Assembly: GCA_905221605.1 (NCBI GenBank)
Contig: CAJNDS010001835.1
Location: 26,601-90,600 of the forward strand
Reading direction: 5' to 3'
DNA length: 64,000 nt
Source: Symbiodinium natans
Taxonomy: Eukaryota; Sar; Dinophyceae; Suessiales; Symbiodiniaceae
Shown one piece after another: positions 1-12,059 of the stretch. Made by a program: the position numbers and the translations under genes. The notes beneath the pieces were generated by a model. The model ran no database searches and was not told where the DNA came from. It was given only the letters and a program-made list of their open reading frames with translations. Numbering within the stretch: the stretch's first letter is position 1; the number at the start of each line of letters is the position of its first letter.

Positions 1-636
1 TGCGGCACATTGAGTGCGATTCAACGCAGCGGGCTTGCCGGCCGATGGTTTGGCTGTGCACCTCGCTAGGGCGGTCGCGTTGCCGTCGTTGCCGCCGTTG
101 CCCTGTTCAACTTTGACGTCAATCTCTCTGATCTCGATCTCCGATGGGAGCTCCGCTGGAGAAGCTTCACTAGTTCCACCGTGGGCCTTCGGCTTGCCAT
201 TCTCGGCTGGCTTCGCTGCATTCACTGCGCGTTCCTTCGCAACTTTAATTTGGATCATCACTCCACTGCGAATGCAAATCAATGCCAGAGCAAGAGCCAC
301 AATGGAGGTTGGGATATAGGGTAGAAGTAGCTGGCCTGCCACAGCCCCCGGCGCTGCACCCATCAGCACAGGCCAGCTTTGTAGATTGCAGCGACCCGAG
401 CTCCAAGCTTGGATGAATCTCGCGGTTGCCCCGAAGACGCCCGCAAAAAAGGACGTGGGCACGGCCACGCTCGAGTCCACTCCAGGCAGTAGCAGCAGGG
501 CTGGGACGTAGATGACCCCTCCACCCATCCCGAAGCAGCCAATGATGAAGGCGCCGAAAGCACGAGCAAACTGGTTTAGCACAAGGTGCCACCAAACCAA
601 GGGACTCGGATACTCGAAGAAGGTGATGTCGAACAT
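1..636 (-). CDS. TauE/SafE-family anion (sulfite) permease, N-terminal half, cut by window edge
   Basis: A minus-strand frame is open from an ATG at 636-634 to the window edge (212 codons). The translation is strongly hydrophobic for about 125 residues, with some five candidate membrane segments. It contains the small-residue-rich stretch CFGMGGGVIYVPALLLL followed by VAVPTSFFAGVFGATARF, which is the pattern of TauE/SafE permeases (GxGGGxxxVP, then AvxTS). A polar Lys/Glu/Gly-rich stretch follows, probably the loop before the second half, which would lie left of the window. The family exports sulfite, sulfoacetate or related anions across membranes. An in-frame TAG lies nine codons before the ATG, inside CCCTAG|G, which could itself be a splice acceptor, so further 5' exons are possible. 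Family assignment is good; the substrate is unknown. Confidence 0.8.
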   Translation of the reverse strand, partial: MFDITFFEYPSPLVWWHLVLNQFARAFGAFIIGCFGMGGGVIYVPALLLLPGVDSSVAVPTSFFAGVFGATARFIQAWSSGRCNLQSWPVLMGAAPGAVAGQLLLPYIPTSIVALALALICIRSGVMIQIKVAKERAVNAAKPAENGKPKAHGGTSEASPAELPSEIEIREIDVKVEQGNGGNDGNATALARCTAKPSAGKPAALNRTQCAA

Positions 637-747
637 GTTTCTTGGCCCACAGACGTGTCCCTAGGGCACTTTAAACAACGCAAAAACTAACCATTCGCTC
701 GACCCAACACACTCACAGCGCAGTTTCAGAAAACATGAAATAAAGAA

Positions 748-2210
<1,463 letters not shown>

Positions 2211-2832
2211 GACACTTCCACAATGGGTCGCAACGCGCTGCAAGGGCATTCGTCGGCTCAGGATGCAAGGCACACGAACTCGCCATAAAAACTTAGATGC
2301 GAAGGTCTGGCCTGTCGAATGTTGCTGGCCTCCGTGCAACACGGCGGCCAGGAGCTACGCTGCAACTACGCTCGCTTGAGCAAAGCTCTCTACAGAGTGC
2401 ACAGAGCTTCGCCTCAATGTGAGCCAGATCTGCCAGGAGGCAGCTGACAACATGCCATACACTACGCCAGCACAATAGGCCGAGCCCTTGCCCTAACCGC
2501 AGAGACATGAGGTGCCTGCGTTTCCTCTTGACTCCTCGAGAGGCCGAAAACGGCCTCCAGCGGCTACGGTAACGGGAAAACATGACGAGGGCAGGCGACA
2601 AGTGGAAACTGTTGCCTGCTCTCATCCTGAAGCAATGTAGACGGCTGTCCTGCCGAAGACATCTGCAACAAAGAGCAAGTCCTGTTCGGACAAGCGCAAA
2701 GAGCAGATAGAAGCTAGTGAAACGAGTTAGATAGCCGGGTAGCCACAGGGTGCGCACGGTTTACCCGCTGCGTTTATGTGGATGTCCTTTGGAGCCGGCG
2801 AGAAAATCAGCCAAATAGCAAACTGCGGGAGT
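2211..2832. other. Interval downstream of the sulfotransferase gene, no gene recognised
   Basis: A 154-codon minus frame (2757-2293) is open but shows no domain, motif or convincing splice site. It may contain a 3' exon or 3' UTR of the sulfotransferase gene, because that gene has a possible GT donor at 2883-2882 (GATGAG|GTAATG). Nothing firmer can be said. Confidence 0.4.
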
Positions 2833-5800
2833 CTACTTTCCACTGTACAAATCAAGCCTGCACAAAGCAAGCCGGGACATTACCTCATCTCGACACGCAC
2901 TGCTGTCCTGCAATCCGGGGTAGGGCATAGGTGGCTGGACGAACACATCCTTGTGCCGTTCAAACCACTGAACTGACGTTTCGTCCATCATCTCGCAGAA
3001 AACATCCCGCGCATGTCGCGAGCAGCAGCTGGACAGAGTGCTCAAGGTGCTTTGAAAGCACAAGAGTTCTTCATGCATCTCCTGCTGCTCTGCAAGCGAG
3101 AATGCCTCCCACTGATTTTGGAATCTTTTCGTGGCTGCAGTATAGATCTCCTCCTCCTGCCCCTTGATGCAGTTGCTGACAAATCGCTCTCCCCACGGCG
3201 TGCGGTTGCCGCGGTTGCCCGCGTTCAAGTATGCCGCAATCTCGTCAAGCAGCTGCTTCTCCTCCGGGCCTCGATTGTGCAGTTTGTTCACGTGAGTACT
3301 CAGGTAGAGGACATCAGCAAGGCTCCAACCCAAGCGCCGGCGCAACATCAACAGTGACCAGTCGTAGTGCTCTTGAATCATGACATAGTCAAGCTTGTGA
3401 AATTGATCTAGAGGTAACTGCTCGGTCATGGGTTGCCCGGCCATCGGTCCACAGCACTTGTCCAGCTCTTCTGCGTTGGCCTTTCCACACCATGCCGTGG
3501 GCGCCTGGTTGCTCAGCAGCTGTCGGTACCCTGCAGAAGTGTTGTCAATGCTTACCTGGTCCGGGAAGGTCAGGAAGTGCTTCATGCTGGACATCACGCG
3601 GTCGAAGGGCTTGCGGAAAAAGGCAATCTTCACATTTCCAGGCACAATGAGGTCCAGCGCATCATCCATGACTGCATGTATCGGCCAGATGTTGATCGAG
3701 CCGGGGTGCTCAACTGCCATCCTTCTGAGGACATCTGAACCAACCGTAGAATGGAAAGGGGCTGGGAAGTACTTCCCTGGAGCTGCAGACGTCAGATTGT
3801 GGTTGTCCGCATAGTGGAAGAGGATCCTGGCCAACGTGCCGGAGCCAACTGAGTGCAGCTTCATGAACACAACTCGCGTCACAGGAGGCTGCCGGCCGTG
3901 ACCCATAGACCTAGATGAAGCGAGTGGAGTTAACTGCAAAGGGACCAGCTTTTCTGACCTGCAGCTCAGTGCAGACATGGCCTCATCTCGACACACACTG
4001 CTCTCCTGCAAGCCGGGAAAGGGCATAGGCGGCTGGACGAAGACATCACCATGCCTCATGAACCAGTCCTCAGATGTCTCCTGCAAGCTGAAGTGACGAA
4101 CCGAAAGGCAGACCCCGATGACAGATGTGCGTATTGACAATCACAGTTTTTTTAATGCTCTAACTCTGAGGCTTGTCTGAGATGTTTTGCTACGCTTGCA
4201 AAAGATGCGGTGGGCTGAAGACATTTGCCATCTGCCATCTGAGGTCCTAATTTCGAACCATGAAGGAAAGCAAGGGCTAAGTATGTGGTAAGCTGTTCTC
4301 CTGCACGTGGTCAGCCCGACGCAGTCCTTCATCATCTCGCAGAAAACATCCCGCGCATGCCGCGAGCAGCAGCTGGACAGGGTGCTCAAGGCGCTTTGAA
4401 AGCACAAGAGTTCTTCATGCATCTCCTGCTGCTCTGCAAGCGAGAATGCCTCCCACTGATTTTGGAATCTTTTCGTGGCTGCAGTATAGATCTCCTCCTC
4501 CTGCCCCTTGATGCAGTTGCTGACAAATCGCTCTCCCCACGGCGTGCGGTTGCCGCGGTTGCCCGCGTTCAAGTATGCCGCAATCTCGTCAAGCAGCTGC
4601 TTCTCCTCCGGGCCTCGATTGTGCAGTTTGTTCACGTGAGTACTCAGGTAGAGGACATCAGCAAGGCTCCAACCCAAGCGCCGGCGCAACATCAACAGTG
4701 ACCAGTCGTAGTGCTCTTGAATCATGACATAGTCAAGCTTGTGAAATTGATCTAGAGGTAACTGCTCGGTCATTGGTTGCCCGGCCATCGGTCCACAGCA
4801 CTTGTCCAGCTCTTCTGCGTTGGCCTTTCCACACCATGCCGTGGGCGCCTGGTTGCTCAGCAGCTGTCGGTACCCTGCAGAAGTGTTGTCAATGCTTACC
4901 TGGTCCGGGAAGGTCAGGAAGTGCTTCATGCTGGACATCACGCGGTCGAAGGGCTTGCGGAAAAAGGCAATCTTCACATTTCCAGGCACAATGAGGTCCA
5001 GCGCATCATCCATGACTGCATGTATCGGCCAGATGTTGATCGAGCCGGGGTGCTCAACTGCCATCCTGCTGAGGACGTCCGGAACAACTGTGGAATGGAA
5101 TAACCGTGGAGATGGATAGTACTTCCCTGGAGCTGCAGACGTCAGGTTGTGGTTGTCCGCATAGTGGAAGAGGATCCTGGCCAATGTGCCGGAGCCAACT
5201 GAGTGCAGCTTCATGAACACAACTCGCGTCACAGGAGGCTGCTGGCCGTGACCCATAAACCTAGTTGCAGCGAGTGCAGTTGGGTGCAAAGAGACCAGCT
5301 TTTCTGACCTGCAGCTCAATGCGGACATGGCCTCATCTCGACACACACTGCTGTCCTGCAATCCGGGGTAGGGCATAGGTGGCTGGACGAACACATCCTT
5401 GTGCCGTTCAAACCACTGAACTGACGTTTCGTCCATCATCTCGCAGAAAACATCCCGCGCATGCCGCGCGCAGCAGCTGGACAGAGTGCTCAAGGCGCTT
5501 TGAAAGCACACAAGTTCTTCATGCATCTCCTGCTGCTCTGCAAGCGAGAATGCCTCCCACTGATTTTGGAATCTTTTCGTGGCTGCAGTATAGATCTCCT
5601 CCTCCTGCCCCTTGATGCAGTTGCTGACAAATCGCTCTCCCCACGGCGTGCGGTTGCCGCGGTTGCCCGCGTTCAAGTATGCCGCAATCTCGTCAAGCAG
5701 CTGCTTCTCCTCCGGGCCTCGATTGTGCAGTTTGTTCACGTGAGTACTCAGGTAGAGGACATCAGCAAGGCTCCAACCCAAGCGCCGGCGCAACATCAAC

Positions 5801-6450
5801 AGTGACCAGTCGTAGTGCTCTTGAATCATGACATAGTCAAGCTTGTGAAATTGATCTAGAGGTAACTGCTCGGTCATGGGTTGCCCGGCCATCGGTCCAC
5901 AGCACTTGTCCAGCTCTTCTGCGTTGGCCTTTCCACACCATGCCGTGGGCGCCTGGTTGCTCAGCAGCTGTCGGTACCCTGCAGAAGTGTTGTCAATGCT
6001 TACCTGGTCCGGGAAGGTCAGGAAGTGCTTCATGCTGGACATCACGCGGTCGAAGGGCTTGCGGAAAAAGGCAATCTTCACATTTCCAGGCACAATGAGG
6101 TCCAGTGCATCATCCATGACTGCATGTATTGGCCAGATGTTGATCGAGCCGGGGTGCTCAACTGCCATCCTTCTGAGGACATCTGAACCAACCGTAGAAT
6201 GGAAAGGGGCTGGGAAGTACTTCCCTGGAGCTGCAGACGTCAGATTGTGGTTGTCCGCATAGTGGAAGAGGATCCTGGCCAACGTGCCGGAGCCAACTGA
6301 GTGCAGCTTCATGAACACAACTCGCGTCACAGGAGGCTGATCGTGAAGCAGTTTTGTTTTGACCTCGGACACTGCAAACGTCTGCTGACACGCCTTGCAA
6401 GGCGTGATCGTGATTGGAATCCTATCGCATTGCAGCCCAGGCCTCGCCAA
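2833..6450 (-). CDS. Three-domain galactose-3-O-sulfotransferase-like protein
   Basis: Three near-identical sulfotransferase domains lie in tandem in one gene. Each has the 5'-phosphosulfate loop VVFMKLHSVGSGTL, a 3'-phosphate segment FFRKPFDRVMSSMKHF, the EHYDWSLLMLRRRLGWSLADVLY stretch typical of Gal-3-O-sulfotransferases (Pfam Gal-3-0_sulfotr), and a shared tail DVFVQPPMP.PGLQ. Loop starts are at about 6320, 5222 and 3872. Domains 1 and 2 are joined without interruption (4141-6450). Domain 3 (2833-4140) follows a 246-nt intron. Such enzymes transfer sulfate from PAPS to galactose 3-OH in the Golgi. The shared sequence begins at 6336 after GATCAG, so the leader before it may be intron and a 5' exon is probably missing. 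The animal His-Lys pair of the loop is His-Ser here. The last 11 residues diverge from the repeat after a GAG|GT, so the true 3' end may lie further on. Confidence 0.88.
4081..4326 (-). other. 246-nt GA-AG intron between sulfotransferase domains 2 and 3
   Basis: Domain 2 matches the other copies up to GAGATGATGAAG, and homology resumes at GAGACATCTGAGGAC. Removing 4326-4081 (ATGAAG|GACTGC ... CTTGCAG|GAGACA) restores the repeat in phase. Loop-to-loop spacing is 1098 bp between domains 1 and 2 and 1350 bp between domains 2 and 3. The difference, 252, equals the 246-nt intron plus a visible two-codon insertion in domain 2. The four bases AGGA occur at both junctions. The equivalent position in the other two copies has no intron. 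Confidence 0.85.
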
Positions 6451-7055
6451 CGTCCACTTGCATGGGCTGTGTCACATAGCCACGTATGCGGTTCCTCAAG
6501 TTGTAGAGGTGCCAGAAATGGCCTAAATCTACACAAGCACCAGGAGCCCGACAATCCAAATATAACAACGACTCCCTGCAGGCGCCTCTCAAGCCAGGCT
6601 GTCGGCCGCATGAAGATGAACCACATTGGGCCGCTGAAGGAAAGAATGCACAAGGCCAGCGCCGCTGTCATTGCTGTCAGCATGGCGGTGATGTGCGAGA
6701 CCTATGCGTGGAGGTGCCCTTGGTTTGAGTAATGCCTCCGGGATTCGCGGAAGATTCGCTGGAGATCATCGCTGCAAACTTGTGCAATCTGCTCAGACGC
6801 ACATGCTGCACATGCTGCACAGCACCAGGGCGTGCAAGTGCAAGCAATGTTAGACCATGCAAGGGCCGCCTTTTTCTTGAGTCTGATTGCTTGGGCCGTT
6901 GAGGCCAGCGTTGAAACGTCATGCGCCAGGGCCTCTGTGAGCCTCTTTGTGCTCGCAAGCCTCATATTCACCTGAAAGCTGGCTTGGTGCAAAAACTGCC
7001 ATGACTGGGGATCCAGGACAGCCCTTCGGACAGCGTTGGGAACCCAAGTTATCAA
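6327..7055 (-). CDS. Candidate 5' exons of the sulfotransferase gene
   Basis: Two open frames lie just upstream of the sulfotransferase domains. One (7055-6702, 117 codons) has a helical stretch rich in Ala, Leu and Lys around 6960-6830. The other (6683-6327, 118 codons) starts with a hydrophobic segment MLTAMTAALALCILSFSG that could be a signal anchor, as expected for a type II Golgi sulfotransferase. No splice chain linking them to the exon starting near 6336 could be fixed. They could equally be intron or 5' UTR. Confidence 0.3.
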
Positions 7056-7523
7056 AGGCCTGCATCACGTATCTCGCGGACAAGCCGGGCTAGGACCAAA
7101 AGATCCGACACAAATTATGCTAGCAGGCCTGGCTACTCTGCTTTGCTGCCGACCCTGCCCTCCTCTCTCGCTCTTCTTCTTCTACTTCTACTAGCTCTCT
7201 CGCTCTCTCTTTCTCACTTTTTTTCTTTTCTCTCTCTCTCTCTCTATCCCTCTCCCTGACTCTCTTTCCCTGCCTCCCTCTCTCTCGCTCTGCCATCTCT
7301 GGCCCTCAAGAGCTGTTGCGAAGGCCGGCAAGCCTGTCGCCTTTTTGCTAGCATTATGTTTGTTGTACTACGGCGACCCTCGGCAGGGGGCAGGGGGGCT
7401 TGAACCCTGCAAAGTTGCTTGGCGTGCAGGGGGCAAATGTACTGATAAGTGTTACGAATACTCATGCTCTTACTATGCCTGACAGATATCGGTACTGATC
7501 CACATGCTAGTAACTACTACTAT

Positions 7524-7574
<51 letters not shown>

Positions 7575-9223
7575 GACTACTGCTACTATTGCTACTACTG
7601 CTACTACCGATAACCACATTCATGCAAAAGCCAACTCTGTTCGGAAAACTAGCCATATGAAACACATTGGTCTTTACTTTGAGGGCAGGTCGAGGACAAC
7701 AAAAGCTCGAACAGGCCGGGTTTAAGCAGCTATTCCAGGAGGATCAAAAATAGCGGCAGAGACCCCATCTGCCCCCTCCCCTCTTCCCTTTCCGTATGAA
7801 CCCACGCCCTCTTCTTCTTTCTCCCTCCCCAATTTTGCTTTCCAACTGATATACACATGTATATGTATATATGCACTTTATATACGACAAATACTATATA
7901 TCTATGGGCCTCAAAATTCCGCTGTACCCTATGTGTCCTACAACCATCTATAACCCAAGTACTCTGCAAACCCTATAATTATGCGTTACATGCCCCACAT
8001 ACCCTACGTTCAAAAAGATCGCGATCTTGGCCTCAAGAGCTACCCAGAACATGTTGTGTGATTGAGAGAGTCATTTCGGCAACATGCGCATTTGCCTCAT
8101 GCACCAAGCAAGACCTACGAACACACACTCGCACAGACTGCGATCTACAACTGAAGATTGGCGCCACCCGGTCCGCGGAGCTGCCAAAACATGCGTTTGA
8201 GATAACGAAAAACATACAGACTGCGATCTCTCCGTAGCCCTGAAGTATACCCCAAAACTCGCATTTGACCACCCCACCCTATCATTTATTGACAGATTCA
8301 ATAGTCCCCCCCCCCCCCCCCCCCCCTCCCCCGCCCGCCCCCCCCCCCCCCCCCCCGCCCCCCCCCCCCAAAGAAAAAAAAAAAGCGTGAACCATTCAAT
8401 ACAGAACCCCCGCTCTGCCCGCGATTTGACCGTACAAGTACAACAATCTAAGCCCAGGAGCTGGAAGATGCGACAGCGCCTGCACCAATCCTGGACTGTC
8501 CGTCCACACAGCTTAGATTGAGAAGCTGGTGTCCGAAGACACCGGAGGAGGTACTCAGATTTGGCAACGGCATGTTTGAATACAGTATCATACAGTGCTG
8601 CCATGGATCACAGAGGGCAGGACAGGACTCTGCGCTTGTGCAGCGCCAAGCCGCTGTTCGGTGGACACCTTGGGGTGCAAAGCTCTTCTTCTCGCTGATG
8701 TCACATCATTGCTCTGTAGAAAGCGCGTAATCCTCAGCAGCACCCGGCAAGTTTAACAGCCCTGACCCCTGACCATCAAGCCACACACAACGCTACAACA
8801 TTTTTGCTACCATTCGCTAGCCCTTGCAGGTTTGCTACGCTAGTATGCAAGCTCTAGTATGCCGGCACGTGCCTCTGTTTCCGTGGTTGCGCTTGCCACC
8901 ATGTCGTACGCTCTGTGCCCTTGACTGTCCTGCGGCTCTGAGGAAGCGGTCTGAGTCATGTCGCATGGACTGGAGAGAAGCCCTCGCGCCTCCTTGGCTG
9001 AGCCCAACCTTAGTCGATGCATGCTTCGCTATCTTCATGCGTGTCAAGGCTTGCACATGCCCACATCATGGAAGTCTGAAGCATGCTGAAGCGGTTGAGG
9101 CACTTCTGCACCAAGGCAGCAATGACGACCAAGAGGCTTCCCAAGCAACGGGCTGCAGTCAGGGGCCGCCTTTCACAAAGATCACGAAGAGTTTACGTGG
9201 TTTTCTTCGGGGTGCAACTCCCC
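7056..9223. other. Intergenic region with simple repeats
   Basis: Contains a CT-rich tract (about 7160-7300), a (TAC)n trinucleotide run (about 7505-7575), an AT-rich TATATA patch (7848-7905) and a poly-C tract (8306-8369). Open frames here are repeat-driven or short. I see no convincing exon on either strand. Confidence 0.6.
8306..8369. repeat. 64-bp poly-C tract with few interruptions
   Basis: Almost pure C from 8306 to 8369, broken by one T and three G, followed directly by an A-rich stretch. On the minus strand it is a G tract able to form G-quadruplexes. Confidence 0.95.
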
Positions 9224-9460
9224 CTACATGATGTGTAGATTGGACGGGCTCGCGGCTCGCTTCTGAGAGAAATGAAAGATCATGAGAGGCTCTTGCAGCA
9301 TGTGGTGTTTGCCACTCGTCCTCGGGGACAAAAGCCCTGTGGCGTCAACGAGGAGTCCGCTCGTGACCTTTGCATCTTTGCATGACTCCGGCAGACGATC
9401 GCCGAATGATTGCAAAGGCTCAGCGAATGGTGGCTGTTTTGTTAAAGCAGGTGTCTTCAT
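9224..9460 (-). CDS. Candidate coding exon, unknown protein
   Basis: A 78-codon minus frame has an ordinary amino-acid mix (for example PPFAEPLQSFGDRLPESCKD and GLLVDATGLLSPRT) and lies in the orientation of all other genes. No domain is recognised. The plus strand is also open here, so coding status is uncertain. Confidence 0.3.
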   Translation of the reverse strand: MKTPALTKQPPFAEPLQSFGDRLPESCKDAKVTSGLLVDATGLLSPRTSGKHHMLQEPLMIFHFSQKRAASPSNLHIM

Positions 9461-11164
9461 TCTTCTGTTTTATCATTCGTTTATCATGGTCTTTTATGTG
9501 CACTCTATATAACACTCACAGGGCACCATATGCTACTATACTGACCCCAACCTTGTTCACAAGGAGGCTTTTAAGGCCTACTTTAAATATTCTATGAATG
9601 TAGACAGGTTGTGACAAGCTGAGAGAACGACCGTGACTAGAGGAGACCTTGCGCGTATGGGCATGTAGTTCCGCCAAGCCCCGCAGTCGGAAGGGATGTT
9701 ATTTCCACCGAAACGCCGGGCGTCGTTTACAAGCACTTGCTTCCAGGAGCATAGTCTCTAGCAGCATGAAATGTATGACGAGGGGAGAGGTGGGGGGATA
9801 ACCGCCCATCCTTAACAACTCACTCATTGGAACCGGTCTCCCTTTCTCAATTTTTGTATGCTCATATGCGAACATGTGCATGAAGCTGGTTGACAAGAGG
9901 ACTCTACATGGTATGTGCGATGGTATGTGCTGGGTAGTCGCTGCTCTGGGGTGGTCTTCTCGGTTCAGCTTGATTACCACTCGCCGACGTTTAGCGAGCT
10001 GCCAACCAAGCTATGTCAGCTATGCTAGGGTCGGCGTTGCTTGGGTGTGTGTGTGTGTGTGTGTGTTCCAAAACGATGTATCCACATTTCTCAACACTAA
10101 GGATCCGTGGTCGTGGTCCAAGTTTCTAAAGGGGTTGTGCATTGCGCCGAGCAGCGAGCCTACATTTGTGAACAATGCCAGGACCATCGTCATGTGAGCA
10201 GGAGTCATTAGCCCAACTTCAGTTCAGTTGTGAACGATAACAGATGTCACCGGACAGGCCCAGCTGCCTTTCCAGTGACGATGAGGCAGAAAGTGCGCGC
10301 GAAGCCGATGCGAGGCGGAACAAAAGTGACGACAATCAAGTTCCAGAAGCTGGCCTGGACGTGGGCGGAACATGGCGGAACAAGCTCAATAACATGCTGC
10401 GGAGGTGCCTATGATTGTAGAAGCGCTACTCAGATACGTGAAGGTTCTGACGAGCGTTCTCCGGCTTCAAGGCCAAGTTTCGCTGCCCACAACCGCCCAC
10501 AGTAGAAAAGTTCCGGTGCTGGAGTCTACCTGCACATGCCCGCGCAAATGTGACGTCCGTGTTTCAACTTCATGAAGTTATGCTATGCTTACTTGTGACA
10601 AGCAAAGAACTAACAAAGCAGTTGCAGAAGAACGACAGCAGGTCCTGAACATGGGCGTATTGACCAATCTCGATAGCCCCCCATATCATGATGTTCCCCA
10701 GAGAGGCGACAAATGCAGACCTTGCTTCAGCATGTGGAAAAATTCCGCAGGCGTCCTCAAACTACTGTAGAGCGGCCGCCGTTTCAAGTGCGACAACAAA
10801 CAGCGGCAAGCAGCTGGGCAGATCTAAGCAGCAGGCCATGCCCCCGCATTGAAAGGTCCAATGAATTCGCGCAGATGTGTCGTCCCGACGGAGCACAGCA
10901 CGAGGCCTGGACTGTTTTTGCTCTGTTTACTCTTCTTGCTCCAAGTGGGGGTTCATGGGGTTACCGGCATTCATTCCCTTGTGGGCATCTTCATTCCATT
11001 ACAATGCAGGGACTGCTGTATGCCTTCCCAAGAGTCAATACCGAGGGGCAAACACCACAAAAAAAAGCACCGGCAGCCACACAAATGAAGGAGATCAGCG
11101 AGGCCTGAAGCACACAATAGTTTAAGCACACGTGGGCAAACTTAGACTTACACACTCTTGTACT
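9461..11164. other. Interval without a recognisable gene
   Basis: A (GT)n tract at 10046-10065 is the only clear feature. Several plus-strand frames of 60-130 codons (10585-11125) overlap one another without domains or splice signals, and minus frames are short. Confidence 0.5.
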
Positions 11165-11858
11165 CTAGATCACATCTCGCACATCGCTTCGCCCTTGTGC
11201 GGCTCCAGCATGTCGGCCGTCGTTCGTGAAGAACCGAAAAGTCTTTCCCCAATGGCTGGATGTCTTGTGACGGGCCTGGCCAACACCACTGATTTCCTGG
11301 AACAAGCTGACGATGATGCCTGTTGCGAGCGTTGACAGGAGGGTCTGGATCAAAGCAAGAGCTGAGGTGTGGGCAAGAACTTTTTGCAACAAGGCCGATA
11401 GTGATAAGCAGAGCGTGGTGCTGAGCATGGATCTGCAAAGCCTGAAGTGGAAGTTTCTCGGTGATTGGTTGCACTCAAAAACTTCTTGAATGGCATCGAA
11501 AAGCAAGTCCAAGACCTCTTCGCCCTTCACAACCGGTCGGAACTCCACGGAGTGAACCCGTTAGTTACTAGCGTGCATGCATGTGGGTGTGTTGGGGTGA
11601 GAGTACCCAGGGGCCTGTCAGGGCCAAGCTGGGCGGTCCGAGGAGATGGAGGAGACTTGTTTGTGCCGTCCTCGGTTCGGGCTTCCATGACTGACATATC
11701 TTTCATCCTTGTCGCGAATTTGATTTTGAATCATGACGACGTGCTGCTTACAAGCTGCTTCGTTCTTGAGCCAAGGCCCTTGTTTCCTTTAGGTGATTGG
11801 ACGTGCACCTCTGTACGGTGGTTCTTATCAAGCAACAGCAGCCAAACTGTAAATCCCT
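11165..11858 (-). CDS. Three-exon cluster ending in a membrane-protein C-terminus, unknown function
   Basis: Three coding-like exons follow each other. The first (about 11858-11752, starting FTVWLLLLDKNHRTEVHV) ends at CAGCTT|GTAAGC, a canonical GT donor. The second (11707 to about 11622) starts after GACAAG|G and encodes MKDMSVMEARTEDG and a Ser/Pro stretch. The third (11542-11165) starts after GTGGAG with FRPVVKGEEVLDLLFDAIQE, continues into about 40 hydrophobic residues (SALLQKVLAHTSALALIQ, then LATGIIVSLFQ), and ends at a stop. The last exon predicts one or two membrane helices. No family is recognised; joining the three is inference. Confidence 0.5.
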
Positions 11859-12059
11859 TACTCAGCTGCTCTCAGTGTTCATGAAGTGAAGATCCCATGC
11901 CTACTGCCTGCCGCAAAGTTGCTGCTGGACCTTCTGCGTACGAAGATCAGCTATCCTGGGCTGATGTGCGACAGGTTTCTTCAACCCAGGGTTAAGAACC
12001 CCCCCGGGCCAGAGGCTACCGTGCACCCTATGCAGGCCCCGGACGATCCTGACCATAGT

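Noticed and set aside
2776-6262. Plus-strand frames of 60-140 codons repeated three times
   Set aside because: Antisense shadows of the three sulfotransferase domains; they repeat because the sense gene repeats.
8230-8243. CCGTAGCC, another partial spliced-leader match
   Set aside because: Only eight bases match and the rest diverges.
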